In this document: positions 17,376 to 25,663 of the stretch, in pieces
Position numbering within the stretch: position 1 is the first letter of the stretch
How the letters are laid out: the number at the start of each line of letters is the position of its first letter
Assembly: GCF_023273875.1 (NCBI RefSeq)
Contig: NZ_CP096882.1
Coordinates: 2,232,001-2,296,000 of the forward strand
Direction of reading: 5' to 3'
Source of the DNA: Pseudarthrobacter sp. SSS035
Lineage (GTDB): Bacteria; Actinomycetota; Actinomycetes; Actinomycetales; Micrococcaceae
DNA: 64,000 nucleotides
The notes under the pieces: generated by a model
What the model was told of the DNA's origin: nothing
The model's input: the letters and a program-made list of their open reading frames with translations, nothing else
Databases searched by the model: none
Translations under genes and position numbers: made by a program

Positions 17376-20300
17376 TCAGTCCTTGAACAGGCCCGCGAGG
17401 TCCTCGGCCGTGATCGACCCGCTGGACAGGGCGTCGCCTTCCATCACATCCGCGAACAGCTGCGACTTCCGGGCCTTCAGGGCCATGACCTTTTCCTCGA
17501 TCGTGTCCTTGGCCACCAGCCGGTAGACCATCACATTCCGGGCCTGCCCGATCCGGTGCGTCCGGTCCACGGCCTGCGCCTCGGACGCGGGGTTCCACCA
17601 GGGATCGAGCAGGAAAACGTAGTCGGCCTCGGTCAGGTTCAGGCCAAAGCCGCCGGCCTTCAGCGAAATCAGGAACACCGGCGCGCTGCCGTTCTTGAAT
17701 TCGTTGACGACGTCGGTACGGTTCCGGGTGCCGCCGTCGAGATAGCAGAACTCGATCTTCTCCTCCACCAGCCGCTCGCGGACCTTGCCCAGGAAACCGG
17801 TGAACTGGCTGAAGATCAGCGCCCGGTGGCCCTCGGCCACCAGGTCCTCCAGCTGCTCGAACAGCACGTCCAGTTTGCTGGACCGGACGCCGGACAGCGA
17901 CGGATCCACCAACGACGCGTCCAGGCTGAGCTGACGCAGCAGGGTCAGCGACTGGAAGATGGTGAACCGGTTCTTGTTCACGTCCTCGATCAGGCCCAGG
18001 ATCTTCTGCCGCTCGCGCTGCAGGTGCGTCTGGTAGACCTTCTGGTGGCGCGGGTTCAGCACCACCTCCAGGATCTGCTCCTGCTTGGGCGGCAGGTCCT
18101 GGATGACCTGGTCCTTGGTGCGGCGCATCATCAGCGGACGGACGCGACGGCGGAGCTTGTCCAGCTGCCCCTTGTCGCCGTTCTTTTCCACCGGCTTCTG
18201 GTAATACTCGGCGAACCGTTTGGGGCTCGAGAACAGGCCCGGCGCCACGATGGACGTCAGCGCCCAGAACTCCATAAGGTTGTTCTCCAGCGGCGTGCCG
18301 GTGATGGCCAGCTTGAACGCCGCGGGCAGCTTCCGGGCGCACTGGTAGGCCTTGGACTGGTGGTTCTTCACAAACTGGGCTTCGTCGAGCACCAGCCCCG
18401 CCCAGGTCTTGGACGCGTAGGAATCGTAGTCGATCCGGAAAAGCGCGTAGGACGTGATCACGATATCCGCGCCGGCAAGTTCAACGGCCGCATCCTGGCT
18501 GTTCTTGGCGAACGTTTCGCTCACAATACGGACCGTGAGGCCGGGAGCGAAGCGTGCGGCTTCCGCCGCCCAGTTGCCCACGACGCTGGTGGGGGCCACC
18601 ACCAAAAAGGGAGTCACGCCGTCGGGCGCCGGAACTGGCGCCCCGGCAGAATCAGCACCCTCAGACACAGACGCGGCCTGCTCCTTCGCCGCGCACATCA
18701 GGGCGAGTGCCTGCACGGTCTTGCCCAGGCCCATGTCGTCGGCGAGGATCCCGCCGAGGCTGTGCCGGTACAGGAAGCTGAGCCAGTTGTAGCCCTCGAG
18801 CTGGTACGGCCGCAGCTCCGCATTGAGCGAGGGAGGCAGCGGCAGCCCGTTGATCCCGCCTTCGAGCAGCCCGCCCACGGCCTCACGCCAGGCGGCGGCC
18901 TGTTCATCGACAATGCCAAGCTGCGCGAGCTCGTCCCAGAGCCCGGCCTGGAAACGGCTGATCTGCAGCGGGGCGTCCTTGTTGTCCTGCAGCGAGCGGG
19001 CCTCCTCGATGAGGGCACGCAGCTGGTGCAGTTCCGGCAGGTCCAGCGAGAAGTAGGCGCCGCTGGGCAAGAGCATCTTGGTCTGGCCCGCGGCCAGTGC
19101 GGAGAACACGGCCGCAAACGACACCGGCTGGCCCTCGAGCGAGATCTGGATGCCAAGGTCGAACCAGTCGCGCTGTTCCGTGGCCTTGGTGGAGATGGAA
19201 ACGACCGGCGCTTCCTCGGCCTCGCGGTAGTCGGCGATGTCGCCGGCCGTGTCCACTGATACGTCCGGCGCGTTCCGGAGTTCGGGCAGGACGTCTTCGG
19301 TGAAGGCCAGGGTGTCCAGGCCGCTGAGTTCGGCGGACGCGGACAGGCGGGGCGTGCCCCAGCCGCCGGTGGCCGATTCGCCCAGGGCCGGAACAACGTT
19401 CCACGGCTGGCCGATGCCCTCCAGGATGCGGGCCTCGGCGGTGTCGTCGCGGTAGCCGTGGTCGCCGGGGTGCCGCCACAGCGGTTGGGCCGTGACCAGG
19501 TTTCCGGACTTGTAGTGCCATTCCCAATGCAGCCGGACCCGGTGGTCCGCGCCGTAATTGGCCAGCAGGGAAAGGGTCGGGAGGGCCAGGGCGGGCAGCG
19601 CCACCGACTCGTCCGTTGCCGTGACCCGGGCAGCCTGCTTGAGCTTCGGGTAGAAGCCGGTGAGGAAGCGCGTCTCGTCCTTCGCCGGAATGTGCAGGGT
19701 GCTGCCGGCAGTCACGAAGGTCAGCAGTTCCTCGCTCAGCCCGTTTTCCAGCGGGGCCAGCGTGATCACATTGTCCGCGGAAACACCGGGCAACGCCTCC
19801 CCGCCCGTGGTCAGGAAAATGCCGTGCGCGGGGCGGCCAATGGTCCCCACCGACGCCGGATCAACGTCTTCCCCCTCAACGGTGATGGTGGGCGCGAGCT
19901 CCAGCCCGCCGTCGTCGTGCGTTGCGCCGGGAGCCGCAGCGTCCCCACTCACAGGCGAGCCGTAACGGCTCAAATTAAGCCCGACGGCGGCGGGAGACTC
20001 CGCGAGCCGCACCGGCTCGGTGCCGCGGCTGTGAACCAGGGCGAGGCCGATCTTTTTGGCGTCGACGAGCAGGCTCCACATGTTCTTTCCGGCGAACGTG
20101 TTCAGGCCCAGCCACAGCGCGGAGGAGTTATGAACGCGGTTGGCAGCGGCGGTGTGGGCGGCCAGGAATGCCTGCATCCACTCGATGTGCGCCTCGTTGC
20201 ATTCGCGGCGGAAGTTCAGGTAGCTCAGGGTGTTCCAGGAGACGTCGCCGCGGATCCACTTGCCCTTGGCGCCCATGATCACGGGCCGGGCCTTGAGCTG

Positions 20301-20891
20301 GCGGACGCTGCGGAGCGGGTCGCGGCGGCCTGTGTAGGAGAAGTGCGGCGCCGGTTCCTCGATCTCGAACTGGAGGGCCAGCGGGATGCCGCTGATGGAC
20401 TGGGTGATGCCCGGCTGCGAGATGAGCGGGCTGAGGGCCTGCTCCCAGTCGGCCAGGTCCAGGCTGGCGGGCTGGCGGGAAAGCCGGGACACTTCAGCCG
20501 GGGCCAGGAGCTGGACCCGGATGGCCGGGTTGTCCTCGGCGGCGAACAGCAGCGCGGCCACGTGCTTGCAGTCCTTGCGGACGGGGCAGCTGCAGACACC
20601 CACGGTGCAGCTCCAGCCGCCCGATTTCCGCACCAGCTTGGCCGTGGTGGAGTACGGGACGTCGGCACCTCCCCGGACCTTGCCCAGCATCAGCCCGGTG
20701 GCGGCGTCGAACGACATCCCGGAAACCCGGCTGCCCATGGCATACGCCAACCCGGCCGCGAGGGAGCGGTCGTTAATGGCGGGGGTCTGTATTGCCAGTG
20801 CCGCACTCTCGTCCGGTTGGGATGGCATGGTGCGCGCTACTTTCAGCTGGCCACGGGGGTGCCGTGTCCGATCGGAGGTTATCTGCTTCAT
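17376..20891 (-). CDS. SWIM zinc-finger SNF2-family helicase
   Basis: This 1171-residue ATPase starts with a SWIM domain (CSCPVRKDCKHVAALL, residues ~95-120) and a long middle region of the bacterial SNF2 type. Then come Walker A ILADDMGLGKTVQALALM, DEAQ (LVLDEAQFVKNHQSKAYQ), TGTPLENNLMEFWAL, SQFTGFLGKVRERL and the motif VI region DRTHRIGQARNVMVYRLV. Such proteins translocate on double-stranded DNA and remodel protein-DNA complexes. The start may instead be the ATG at 20828. It is divergent from an acidic DMP19-like gene and flanked by nuclease genes. Confidence 0.93.
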   Translation of the reverse strand: MKQITSDRTRHPRGQLKVARTMPSQPDESAALAIQTPAINDRSLAAGLAYAMGSRVSGMSFDAATGLMLGKVRGGADVPYSTTAKLVRKSGGWSCTVGVCSCPVRKDCKHVAALLFAAEDNPAIRVQLLAPAEVSRLSRQPASLDLADWEQALSPLISQPGITQSISGIPLALQFEIEEPAPHFSYTGRRDPLRSVRQLKARPVIMGAKGKWIRGDVSWNTLSYLNFRRECNEAHIEWMQAFLAAHTAAANRVHNSSALWLGLNTFAGKNMWSLLVDAKKIGLALVHSRGTEPVRLAESPAAVGLNLSRYGSPVSGDAAAPGATHDDGGLELAPTITVEGEDVDPASVGTIGRPAHGIFLTTGGEALPGVSADNVITLAPLENGLSEELLTFVTAGSTLHIPAKDETRFLTGFYPKLKQAARVTATDESVALPALALPTLSLLANYGADHRVRLHWEWHYKSGNLVTAQPLWRHPGDHGYRDDTAEARILEGIGQPWNVVPALGESATGGWGTPRLSASAELSGLDTLAFTEDVLPELRNAPDVSVDTAGDIADYREAEEAPVVSISTKATEQRDWFDLGIQISLEGQPVSFAAVFSALAAGQTKMLLPSGAYFSLDLPELHQLRALIEEARSLQDNKDAPLQISRFQAGLWDELAQLGIVDEQAAAWREAVGGLLEGGINGLPLPPSLNAELRPYQLEGYNWLSFLYRHSLGGILADDMGLGKTVQALALMCAAKEQAASVSEGADSAGAPVPAPDGVTPFLVVAPTSVVGNWAAEAARFAPGLTVRIVSETFAKNSQDAAVELAGADIVITSYALFRIDYDSYASKTWAGLVLDEAQFVKNHQSKAYQCARKLPAAFKLAITGTPLENNLMEFWALTSIVAPGLFSSPKRFAEYYQKPVEKNGDKGQLDKLRRRVRPLMMRRTKDQVIQDLPPKQEQILEVVLNPRHQKVYQTHLQRERQKILGLIEDVNKNRFTIFQSLTLLRQLSLDASLVDPSLSGVRSSKLDVLFEQLEDLVAEGHRALIFSQFTGFLGKVRERLVEEKIEFCYLDGGTRNRTDVVNEFKNGSAPVFLISLKAGGFGLNLTEADYVFLLDPWWNPASEAQAVDRTHRIGQARNVMVYRLVAKDTIEEKVMALKARKSQLFADVMEGDALSSGSITAEDLAGLFKD

Positions 20892-21019
20892 CTTAGTTCG
20901 CCCGGCGGGAGCCTGAAACTTCGCCTGACGTTCACTTCCGCCTCAACACGGCGCCGCCCCCGCCGACGTAGCGTGAAAGTGTCCCGAGCAGCACCCGGCA
21001 TTCAGCAGTGAGGAATCCC

Positions 21020-21871
21020 ATGACCAAGAGCCAGAACCCTGTCGTCCTGACCCAGGCCAGCATCGAAGCAGGCAGCGAGGATGTCGTAGATGCCAACGTT
21101 CACGTGGTGAACGCCATGTACGGGAAACTGCTCGACGCCGGCGAGATCGCGCCCGCGGCGCTCGGCAGCTACTACGTTGACTTCTACGTCACGCAGTCCT
21201 TGGAGGGCGGCTTCGCCCAGTACGTGTTCACCGCGGACCGCGACGAAGTGGACCCGCTCATCCGCGAGGGCCTCGCCGGCATGGGCGCAAACGCCCACCT
21301 GGAACTCTTCAACCGGACCGTTGCGGCGTTTGATGCCCTGTCCGAGGAAGACGAGGAGCGCTACCTCGACGGCGACCTGGACACCGAGGAAGAGTCCAAC
21401 GACGCAGTGCGCACCATCGAAGAGCTCGACGGTGAGTTCGAGGAACTGTTCGAAACCGAAAACATCACGGCGCTCAACGCCGCCTGGCTCCTGTCCCAGG
21501 AAGGCCTGCTGGTGCTCGACGAAGAAGAGCTCGACGCCTACATCGAGCGCCAGGTTGCGCTCATCCCCAACCTGGAGGAACGCCAGGCCGCGGCCGACGA
21601 GGAAGCACTGGAGGACGCTCCGGACTTCGAGGTCATCATCCGCGAACTCTGCGACATCGCCGGCTACACGCTCCAGAAGATCACCATGGGCGACCCCAAC
21701 TACATGCACGACGGCGAGAAGACGCTGGCCTGGCACTTCACCACGGACCACGGCGACTTCATCATGGTCGAGGACGACGAAGAGGCGTTCATGATCAACC
21801 CGGAGACCCAGGAAATCGTCGCCGCCGTTGAGTTCGAGGAAGCGGACGACGACGAGATGATCGACGCGTAG
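21020..21871 (+). CDS. Acidic DUF4375/DMP19-like protein
   Basis: The ATG at 21020 has AGGA 5 nt upstream. A GTG at 21008 would place that site inside the gene. The 283-residue product is extremely acidic, with runs such as EEDEERYLDGDLDTEEE and EEADDDEMIDA. Residues ~35-95 (ALGSYYVDFYVTQSLEGGFAQYVF...GMGANAHLELFNRTVAAFD) resemble the DUF4375 fold of the Neisseria DNA-mimic protein DMP19. DNA mimicry is an inference from charge and fold resemblance. It is divergent from the SNF2 helicase. Confidence 0.65.
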   Translation: MTKSQNPVVLTQASIEAGSEDVVDANVHVVNAMYGKLLDAGEIAPAALGSYYVDFYVTQSLEGGFAQYVFTADRDEVDPLIREGLAGMGANAHLELFNRTVAAFDALSEEDEERYLDGDLDTEEESNDAVRTIEELDGEFEELFETENITALNAAWLLSQEGLLVLDEEELDAYIERQVALIPNLEERQAAADEEALEDAPDFEVIIRELCDIAGYTLQKITMGDPNYMHDGEKTLAWHFTTDHGDFIMVEDDEEAFMINPETQEIVAAVEFEEADDDEMIDA

Positions 21872-21943
21872 AACCCTCACCACGGCTGCGGGCCGGGTTC
21901 GTCGGAAGTTTCCGGCGACCCGGCCCGCTGTTGTTTCCTGCTG

Positions 21944-22489
21944 TTAGGTGTTCTGGTCCAGCGCCCTGGCGAGGATTTCCAGCAGTTCCTCATCCACCTG
22001 GTCCAGAGACGTGAGCCGGACGCGGCGGTCGAAGGGATCATCGGCCCGGGTCTTCAGGGCTTCCAAACGCCTGCCGGTAGCTGCGTCGAGGCGGAGCGCG
22101 ACGTCCACGGCGGTGTTGGTGGTCCGGGTGACCTGGGCGAACTTCCGTCGTGGGCTGTGCAGCGAGACGTAGCCCTTCCGCATTTGGATCTCCACGCCCT
22201 CGGTGGCCGCCGCCCACGCCAGGAGCGCATCGGCGATGGGCCGCAGCTCCGGGTGGTTGATGTACTGGCCATCGATAAGCTCGTCGGCGTCGCGCAGCAT
22301 AAACTCCGGATAGCCGAACAGCTCCCACGAGACGGCGTACTGCGCATAGCCCGTGACGCCGTGCTCGTCGCGCATCCAGTGGCGGAGCTCGGCGTCGTTC
22401 TTCAGCCCGGCGGAGCGTGCCTGCTCGGCCCAGTACCCGACGTCGTGCCCCGTCTTTCGCAGGAGCAGGGCTTTGTTGCTGTCCACCAT
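21944..22489 (-). CDS. DUF4287/DUF5655-type protein
   Basis: This 181-residue protein has an N-terminal DUF4287-like part (LRKTGHDVGYWAEQARSAGLKNDAELRHWMRDEHGVTGYAQYAVSWELF). A DUF5655-like part follows (YINHPELRPIADALLAWAAATEGVEIQMRKGYVSLHSPRRKFAQVTRTTNTAVDVALRLD). These domains occur together in small bacterial proteins related to transport or phage-abortive systems, but the function is unknown. It has no membrane segment or signal. It is convergent with the acidic DMP19-like gene. Confidence 0.7.
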   Translation of the reverse strand: MVDSNKALLLRKTGHDVGYWAEQARSAGLKNDAELRHWMRDEHGVTGYAQYAVSWELFGYPEFMLRDADELIDGQYINHPELRPIADALLAWAAATEGVEIQMRKGYVSLHSPRRKFAQVTRTTNTAVDVALRLDAATGRRLEALKTRADDPFDRRVRLTSLDQVDEELLEILARALDQNT

Positions 22490-22690
22490 GGCTGCCAGGT
22501 CTTGGCCGTTTTCTGCTGTTCCGGAGTGATCGCCATGCCTCGATGCTAGTGCGGTCCATGGGCCGGAGCCGGGCCCTGGAAAAGAAAATTGGGAGGCGCC
22601 GTAACTTTCCCGGTCCGGCCAGCGATGAAGGGGGTGAAGGGTTCCTCACGGAGCCGGATCTGAATTGTTCTCTAGGTTTTGGAGTGTCAC

Positions 22691-23332
22691 ATGTCGTTGT
22701 TCACTGTTCTCGCCACCAGCAAAATCGCCGCCGGAGTACTCGCCGCGGGCACCCTGGCCGTCGGTGGAACCGGCGTCGCAGCTGCTTCCGGCGCCCTCCC
22801 GGCCGACGCACAGCAGACCGCCCACGAACTGCTCGGCGCCCCGGCCCCCAAGCTGGCCGCTGAGGCCACCGAGTCGGCTTCCGCAAACGCTTCCGGCGAT
22901 GCAGCAGTAACCGGCGAAGCAGCCGTCTCCGAGGATGAGGTCGCAGCCGAGGCCAACGCCTCCGCCGCCGCCACCGCAGTGGACGCAGCTGGCGCCGCAG
23001 CCTTTGGCCTCTGCACCGCCTTCGCCAACGGTGGACTGAACGAAGCCTCTGAAGGCTTCTCCTCGCTGGTCATCGCCGCCGAAGGCGAAACGAATGTTGA
23101 TGCCTTCTGCGCCGACGTTGTCGCGCAGGGTGCCGGGTCCGCTGACGCCGACGCTGCTGGCGAGGGTTCTGCCGCAGCCAAGGCTGAGCGCCCCGAGCTG
23201 CCCGCTGTTCCTGCCGTTCCCGCCGTGCCGGCAGTTCCGGGTGTCGACGGCGAGCCTTCCGTTCCCGCCGTTCCTGCTGTTCCCGCCGTACCGGGCGACG
23301 CTGTAGACGTTCCCGCCGTTTCGGGCCAGTAG
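22691..23332 (+). CDS. Exported Ala-rich protein with Pro-Ala-Val repeats
   Basis: The ATG at 22691 follows GGAG; a TTG at 22679 is in frame but unlikely. The 213-residue product starts with a signal-like segment (KIAAGVLAAGTLAVGGTGVAAASGA). An Ala/Glu-rich domain with two cysteines follows (FGLCTAFANG, NVDAFCADVV). The tail is PAVPAVPAVPAVP, then VPAVPAVPAVP. Pro-Ala-Val repeats suggest a stiff wall-spanning stalk. The next two genes (a frameshifted ECF sigma factor and another Pro-rich membrane protein) share this style, so they probably form one regulatory unit. Confidence 0.7.
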   Translation: MSLFTVLATSKIAAGVLAAGTLAVGGTGVAAASGALPADAQQTAHELLGAPAPKLAAEATESASANASGDAAVTGEAAVSEDEVAAEANASAAATAVDAAGAAAFGLCTAFANGGLNEASEGFSSLVIAAEGETNVDAFCADVVAQGAGSADADAAGEGSAAAKAERPELPAVPAVPAVPAVPGVDGEPSVPAVPAVPAVPGDAVDVPAVSGQ

Positions 23333-23347
23333 GACCTGCTCAGCTAG

Positions 23348-23397
23348 TGTGGACTGCGGGAACCGGCTCCGGACGGACCGGATTCCCGCAGTCCACA
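23348..23397. terminator. 15-bp-arm hairpin between the Pro-Ala-Val protein and the sigma gene
   Basis: TGTGGACTGCGGGAA (23348-23362) and TTCCCGCAGTCCACA (23383-23397) are exact reverse complements around a 20-nt GC-rich loop. It lies 15 bp after the stop at 23332. There is no T-tract, so it may act as a transcript end or stability element rather than a classic intrinsic terminator. Confidence 0.5.
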
Positions 23398-23487
23398 TGG
23401 CAGCCAGATAGCTGACCGACCGCAGCTGACCGACAGCAGCGGAGCACGCCGCGCCGAATACCGGGATGAGCGACTACGCTGCCCGGG

Positions 23488-24067
23488 ATGGAGGAGCCAC
23501 TGGTGCTAGACACTTTGGCCGAAGAAGACATAGATACATTTGCAGACACAGCCGGTGCTGATCCGGCTGTGCTCTTCGGCGCTGTCTATCGAACCTTGTC
23601 CGGAGCGGTCCTGGGCTACCTCAAGGCCCGTGGCGTGGATGATCCCGAGGCTGTCACCCAGGACGTGTTCCTGGCGTTTTTTCCCCAAGATTGGTGAGCT
23701 GACCGGCGGCCTTCAGGGCGCCAAGTCGCTGGTATTCTCCATCGCCCACGCCCGGATGGTGGATTACTATCGGCGGGTTGAACGCAGGCCGGACTTCACT
23801 CCGTACGACCCCCTGCAGGACGGGCGCAGCACGGCGTCCGCAGAGGACCACGCCTTGGGCCACGGCGGCGGCGCGACTGCCCTGCTTGAAGGCCTCTCCG
23901 ATGAACACCGCGAGGTCCTGGCACTGCGGGTGGTGGCCGATCTTTCCATCGAACAGGTGGCCGGCATTATGGGCAAGTCCCAGGGTGCCATTAAGCAGCT
24001 CCAACGCAGGGCGCTGCAAAACCTCAAGGACCAGACTCTTAGAAGAAACCAGGCAGATCATGAGTGA
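23488..24067 (+). pseudogene. ECF sigma factor gene with +1 frameshift at a T6 run
   Basis: The start frame gives MEEPLVLDTLAEEDIDTF... ending TQDVFLAFFPQDW (stop 23695-23697), which is sigma region 2. The next frame continues FFPKIGELTGGLQGAKSLVFSIAHARMVDYYRR, then region 4 (LLEGLSDEHREVLALRVVADLSIEQVAGIMGKSQGAIKQLQRRALQNL) to the stop at 24065-24067. Removing one T from GCGTTTTTTCCCC restores a 192-residue ECF sigma factor of normal length. It could be a sequencing error, a recent inactivation, or slippage-controlled expression. The next gene overlaps its end by 8 bp. Confidence 0.75.
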
Positions 24068-24872
24068 CACCGCAGGCTCACGCAACGGTTCCCGCGACGA
24101 CGCGTCTGTTGACCGGCTGCTGCTGGAGGCAGGGCTGGACGACGGCGGCCTCCGCCCCGCTCTGCTGGAACTCCGTGCACTCGCAGCCGAGCAGCCAACG
24201 CCCTCCGCTGCGGTTGCCGCGCTTATGAGGCCTGCCGTGACACAGACTCCTGCCGTAACACAGACTGTTGTCCCGACGCCTGGACCGAGCCACGCGGCAG
24301 CGACCCGTCACCTGGCCGTGGCGGCATCCCCTCAGTCAGAGCCCGCCGTAGCCCCCGCCGCGGCAACCGGCCAGGTCACCGCGGCCACCGACGAGCTTGC
24401 CGCCCGCCGTCGTGCCAAGCGCAGAATCACCCTCACTACATTGTCCGTCGCGGTTTCGCTGGCGGCCGGCGGCGCCGTTGCCGTGGCCTCCGATCAGGGG
24501 ATCCGGGATTCCATCGGCCAGGTCAACCACGCAGTTACATCCTTCGTGTCCACCGTTGGCGGCGGGCCTGCCCCCGCGCCGGTGGAGACCCCGGCTCCGG
24601 GACCGGGCCAGCCAGCCGTCCCTGCCGTAGGACCCACCGGGACGGCTGACACTGTGCCGGTTCCGGCCGTACCGGGATCCGGCTCCAGCCAGGCCACGCA
24701 GCCCACTCCGGCCCCCTCAGGTTCAGTGCCGGCAGTGCCCGTGCCGGCCCTTCCCCTCCCCGAAAACGTCACACCGGGTATGCCGGGTGGGCCGCTGAAC
24801 GGCGAGGGACAGCCCCCGGCCCTGCCCCTGCCGGCCACGCCTCCAGTCCCGCTGCCCGGCCTCCATCCTTAG
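24060..24872 (+). CDS. Single-pass membrane protein with Pro-rich exterior, possible anti-sigma partner
   Basis: The ATG at 24060 overlaps the sigma stop, so translation is coupled. The 270-residue product has a cytoplasmic N-terminal part (~120 residues, beginning SRDDASVDRLLLEAGLDDGG). A basic stop sequence RRRAKRR and one membrane span (ITLTTLSVAVSLAAGGAVAVA) follow, then an outer Pro/Ala/Val-rich tail (VPAVPVPALPLPENVTP). Position after an ECF sigma gene and topology resemble anti-sigma factors, but no zinc HxxxCxxC motif is present. I do not recognise the family. Confidence 0.68.
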   Translation: MSDTAGSRNGSRDDASVDRLLLEAGLDDGGLRPALLELRALAAEQPTPSAAVAALMRPAVTQTPAVTQTVVPTPGPSHAAATRHLAVAASPQSEPAVAPAAATGQVTAATDELAARRRAKRRITLTTLSVAVSLAAGGAVAVASDQGIRDSIGQVNHAVTSFVSTVGGGPAPAPVETPAPGPGQPAVPAVGPTGTADTVPVPAVPGSGSSQATQPTPAPSGSVPAVPVPALPLPENVTPGMPGGPLNGEGQPPALPLPATPPVPLPGLHP

Positions 24873-24892
24873 GCGGTCAACCCGTAGGCGGT
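24870..24892. repeat. Short repeat of a stop-codon region
   Basis: TAGGCGGT occurs at 24870-24877, where TAG is the stop of the Pro-rich membrane protein, and again 15 bp later at 24885-24892. Confidence 0.5.
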
Positions 24893-24908
24893 TCGTCCGT
24901 GGGCGCCA

Positions 24909-24954
24909 GAACGGTCAGTAGCCAGGACGGTCCTAGCCTGAACGGTCAGTAGCC
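24909..24954. repeat. 15-bp direct repeat over a stop codon
   Basis: GAACGGTCAGTAGCC occurs at 24909-24923 and 24940-24954, 31 bp apart. The right copy holds the TGA stop (24946-24948, minus strand) of the COG4315 lipoprotein. The left copy lies just downstream of that gene. Confidence 0.7.
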
Positions 24955-25473
24955 TGACGCCGCTTTCGGGATCATTTCCCCGGCCGGCGTGGCCAGATAC
25001 CAGACGTTGTTGACGCCCTGCCCCAGGATGTCGCCGGGATTCTTGTCCTGCGCGAAGTAGTACAGCGGCAGTCCGTTCAGGGTCACCTGCTTGGCCCCGT
25101 CCGGCGTCGTGATTGTCCCGAGAGTGCCGGTGACCCCCTCGGCGGCAGGCGTGGCCGCTGTGGTGAGGAGTGGTGGCCACGCGGTCAGGCACGCTCCCGT
25201 GCAGGCGCTGGTGCCGGAATCCTTCACGTCCTTGGTGAAGAAATAGACGCTCATGCCGGCGGCGTCCACCACGATGTTGCCGGCGCTGGAGGATGCTGTC
25301 TTGAGGTCGACGGCGGCCGCTGCGGTGGGGGAGCCAGCGGTCGGGGCGGCGGACGTGGCGGCCGGGCTGGTGGCCGCCGGAGTGGTTGTGGTGGTTCCGG
25401 GGCTGCCGCCGCAGCCGGAAAGTGCGGCTATGAGAGCCGCTGCGGCAAGACCTGTGCACAAATGCTGTTTCAT
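24946..25473 (-). CDS. COG4315-type secreted-repeat lipoprotein
   Basis: The 175-residue product has a lipoprotein signal (LCTGLAAAALIAALSGCGGS) and a Thr/Pro/Ala linker. Two copies of the secreted repeat of unknown function follow: NIVVDAAGMSVYFFTKDVKDSGTSACTGACLTAWPPLL and GTLGTITTPDGAKQVTLNGLPLYYFAQDKNPGDILGQGVNNVWYLATPAG. Proteins with this repeat sit on the outer face of the membrane; the role is unproven and redox or haem links are suggested. It is divergent from a SigL-like sigma gene and has its own TGAACC-N16-CGT promoter element, so it is a likely target of that sigma factor. Confidence 0.88.
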   Translation of the reverse strand: MKQHLCTGLAAAALIAALSGCGGSPGTTTTTPAATSPAATSAAPTAGSPTAAAAVDLKTASSSAGNIVVDAAGMSVYFFTKDVKDSGTSACTGACLTAWPPLLTTAATPAAEGVTGTLGTITTPDGAKQVTLNGLPLYYFAQDKNPGDILGQGVNNVWYLATPAGEMIPKAASGY

Positions 25474-25523
25474 GGAATGCTCCTCGGCTGGGGCCCGGCG
25501 TAGATCACCGGACGCTAACCGGT

Positions 25524-25582
25524 ACGACGCACCAGGGTGAAGAATGGTTCAAAGTGAACCGTTTTCCGTCCGCCGACGTTAT
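25524..25582. promoter_or_regulatory. Divergent ECF (SigL-like) promoters sharing a palindromic -35
   Basis: GGTTCA-AAG-TGAACC (25546-25560) gives a -35 TGAACC on each strand. Rightward, a 16-nt spacer leads to CGTTAT (25577-25582) before the sigma gene. Leftward, a 16-nt spacer leads to CGTCGT (25524-25529, minus strand) before the lipoprotein gene. The pattern TGAACC-N16-CGT matches the M. tuberculosis SigL promoter consensus as I know it. Autoregulation of the sigma operon and control of the lipoprotein follow. Confidence 0.75.
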
Positions 25583-25663
25583 ATCGCATGAGTGCTCGGA
25601 GCTTCAGCGTCGTTGTAGGCGCGCATTTGTAACCGCAGACCGGATCAGGGACAGGAGGGCGGC

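Noticed and set aside
17556..21011. Very long + strand open frames (567 and 517 codons) opposite the SNF2 gene
   Set aside because: They are antisense shadows of a high-GC gene. They lack ribosome sites and family motifs, while the minus-strand protein has all SNF2 and SWIM motifs.
23190..23320. Tandem DNA repeat array
   Set aside because: It encodes PAVPAVPAV units of the exported protein. Codon choice varies, so the repeat is at protein level.
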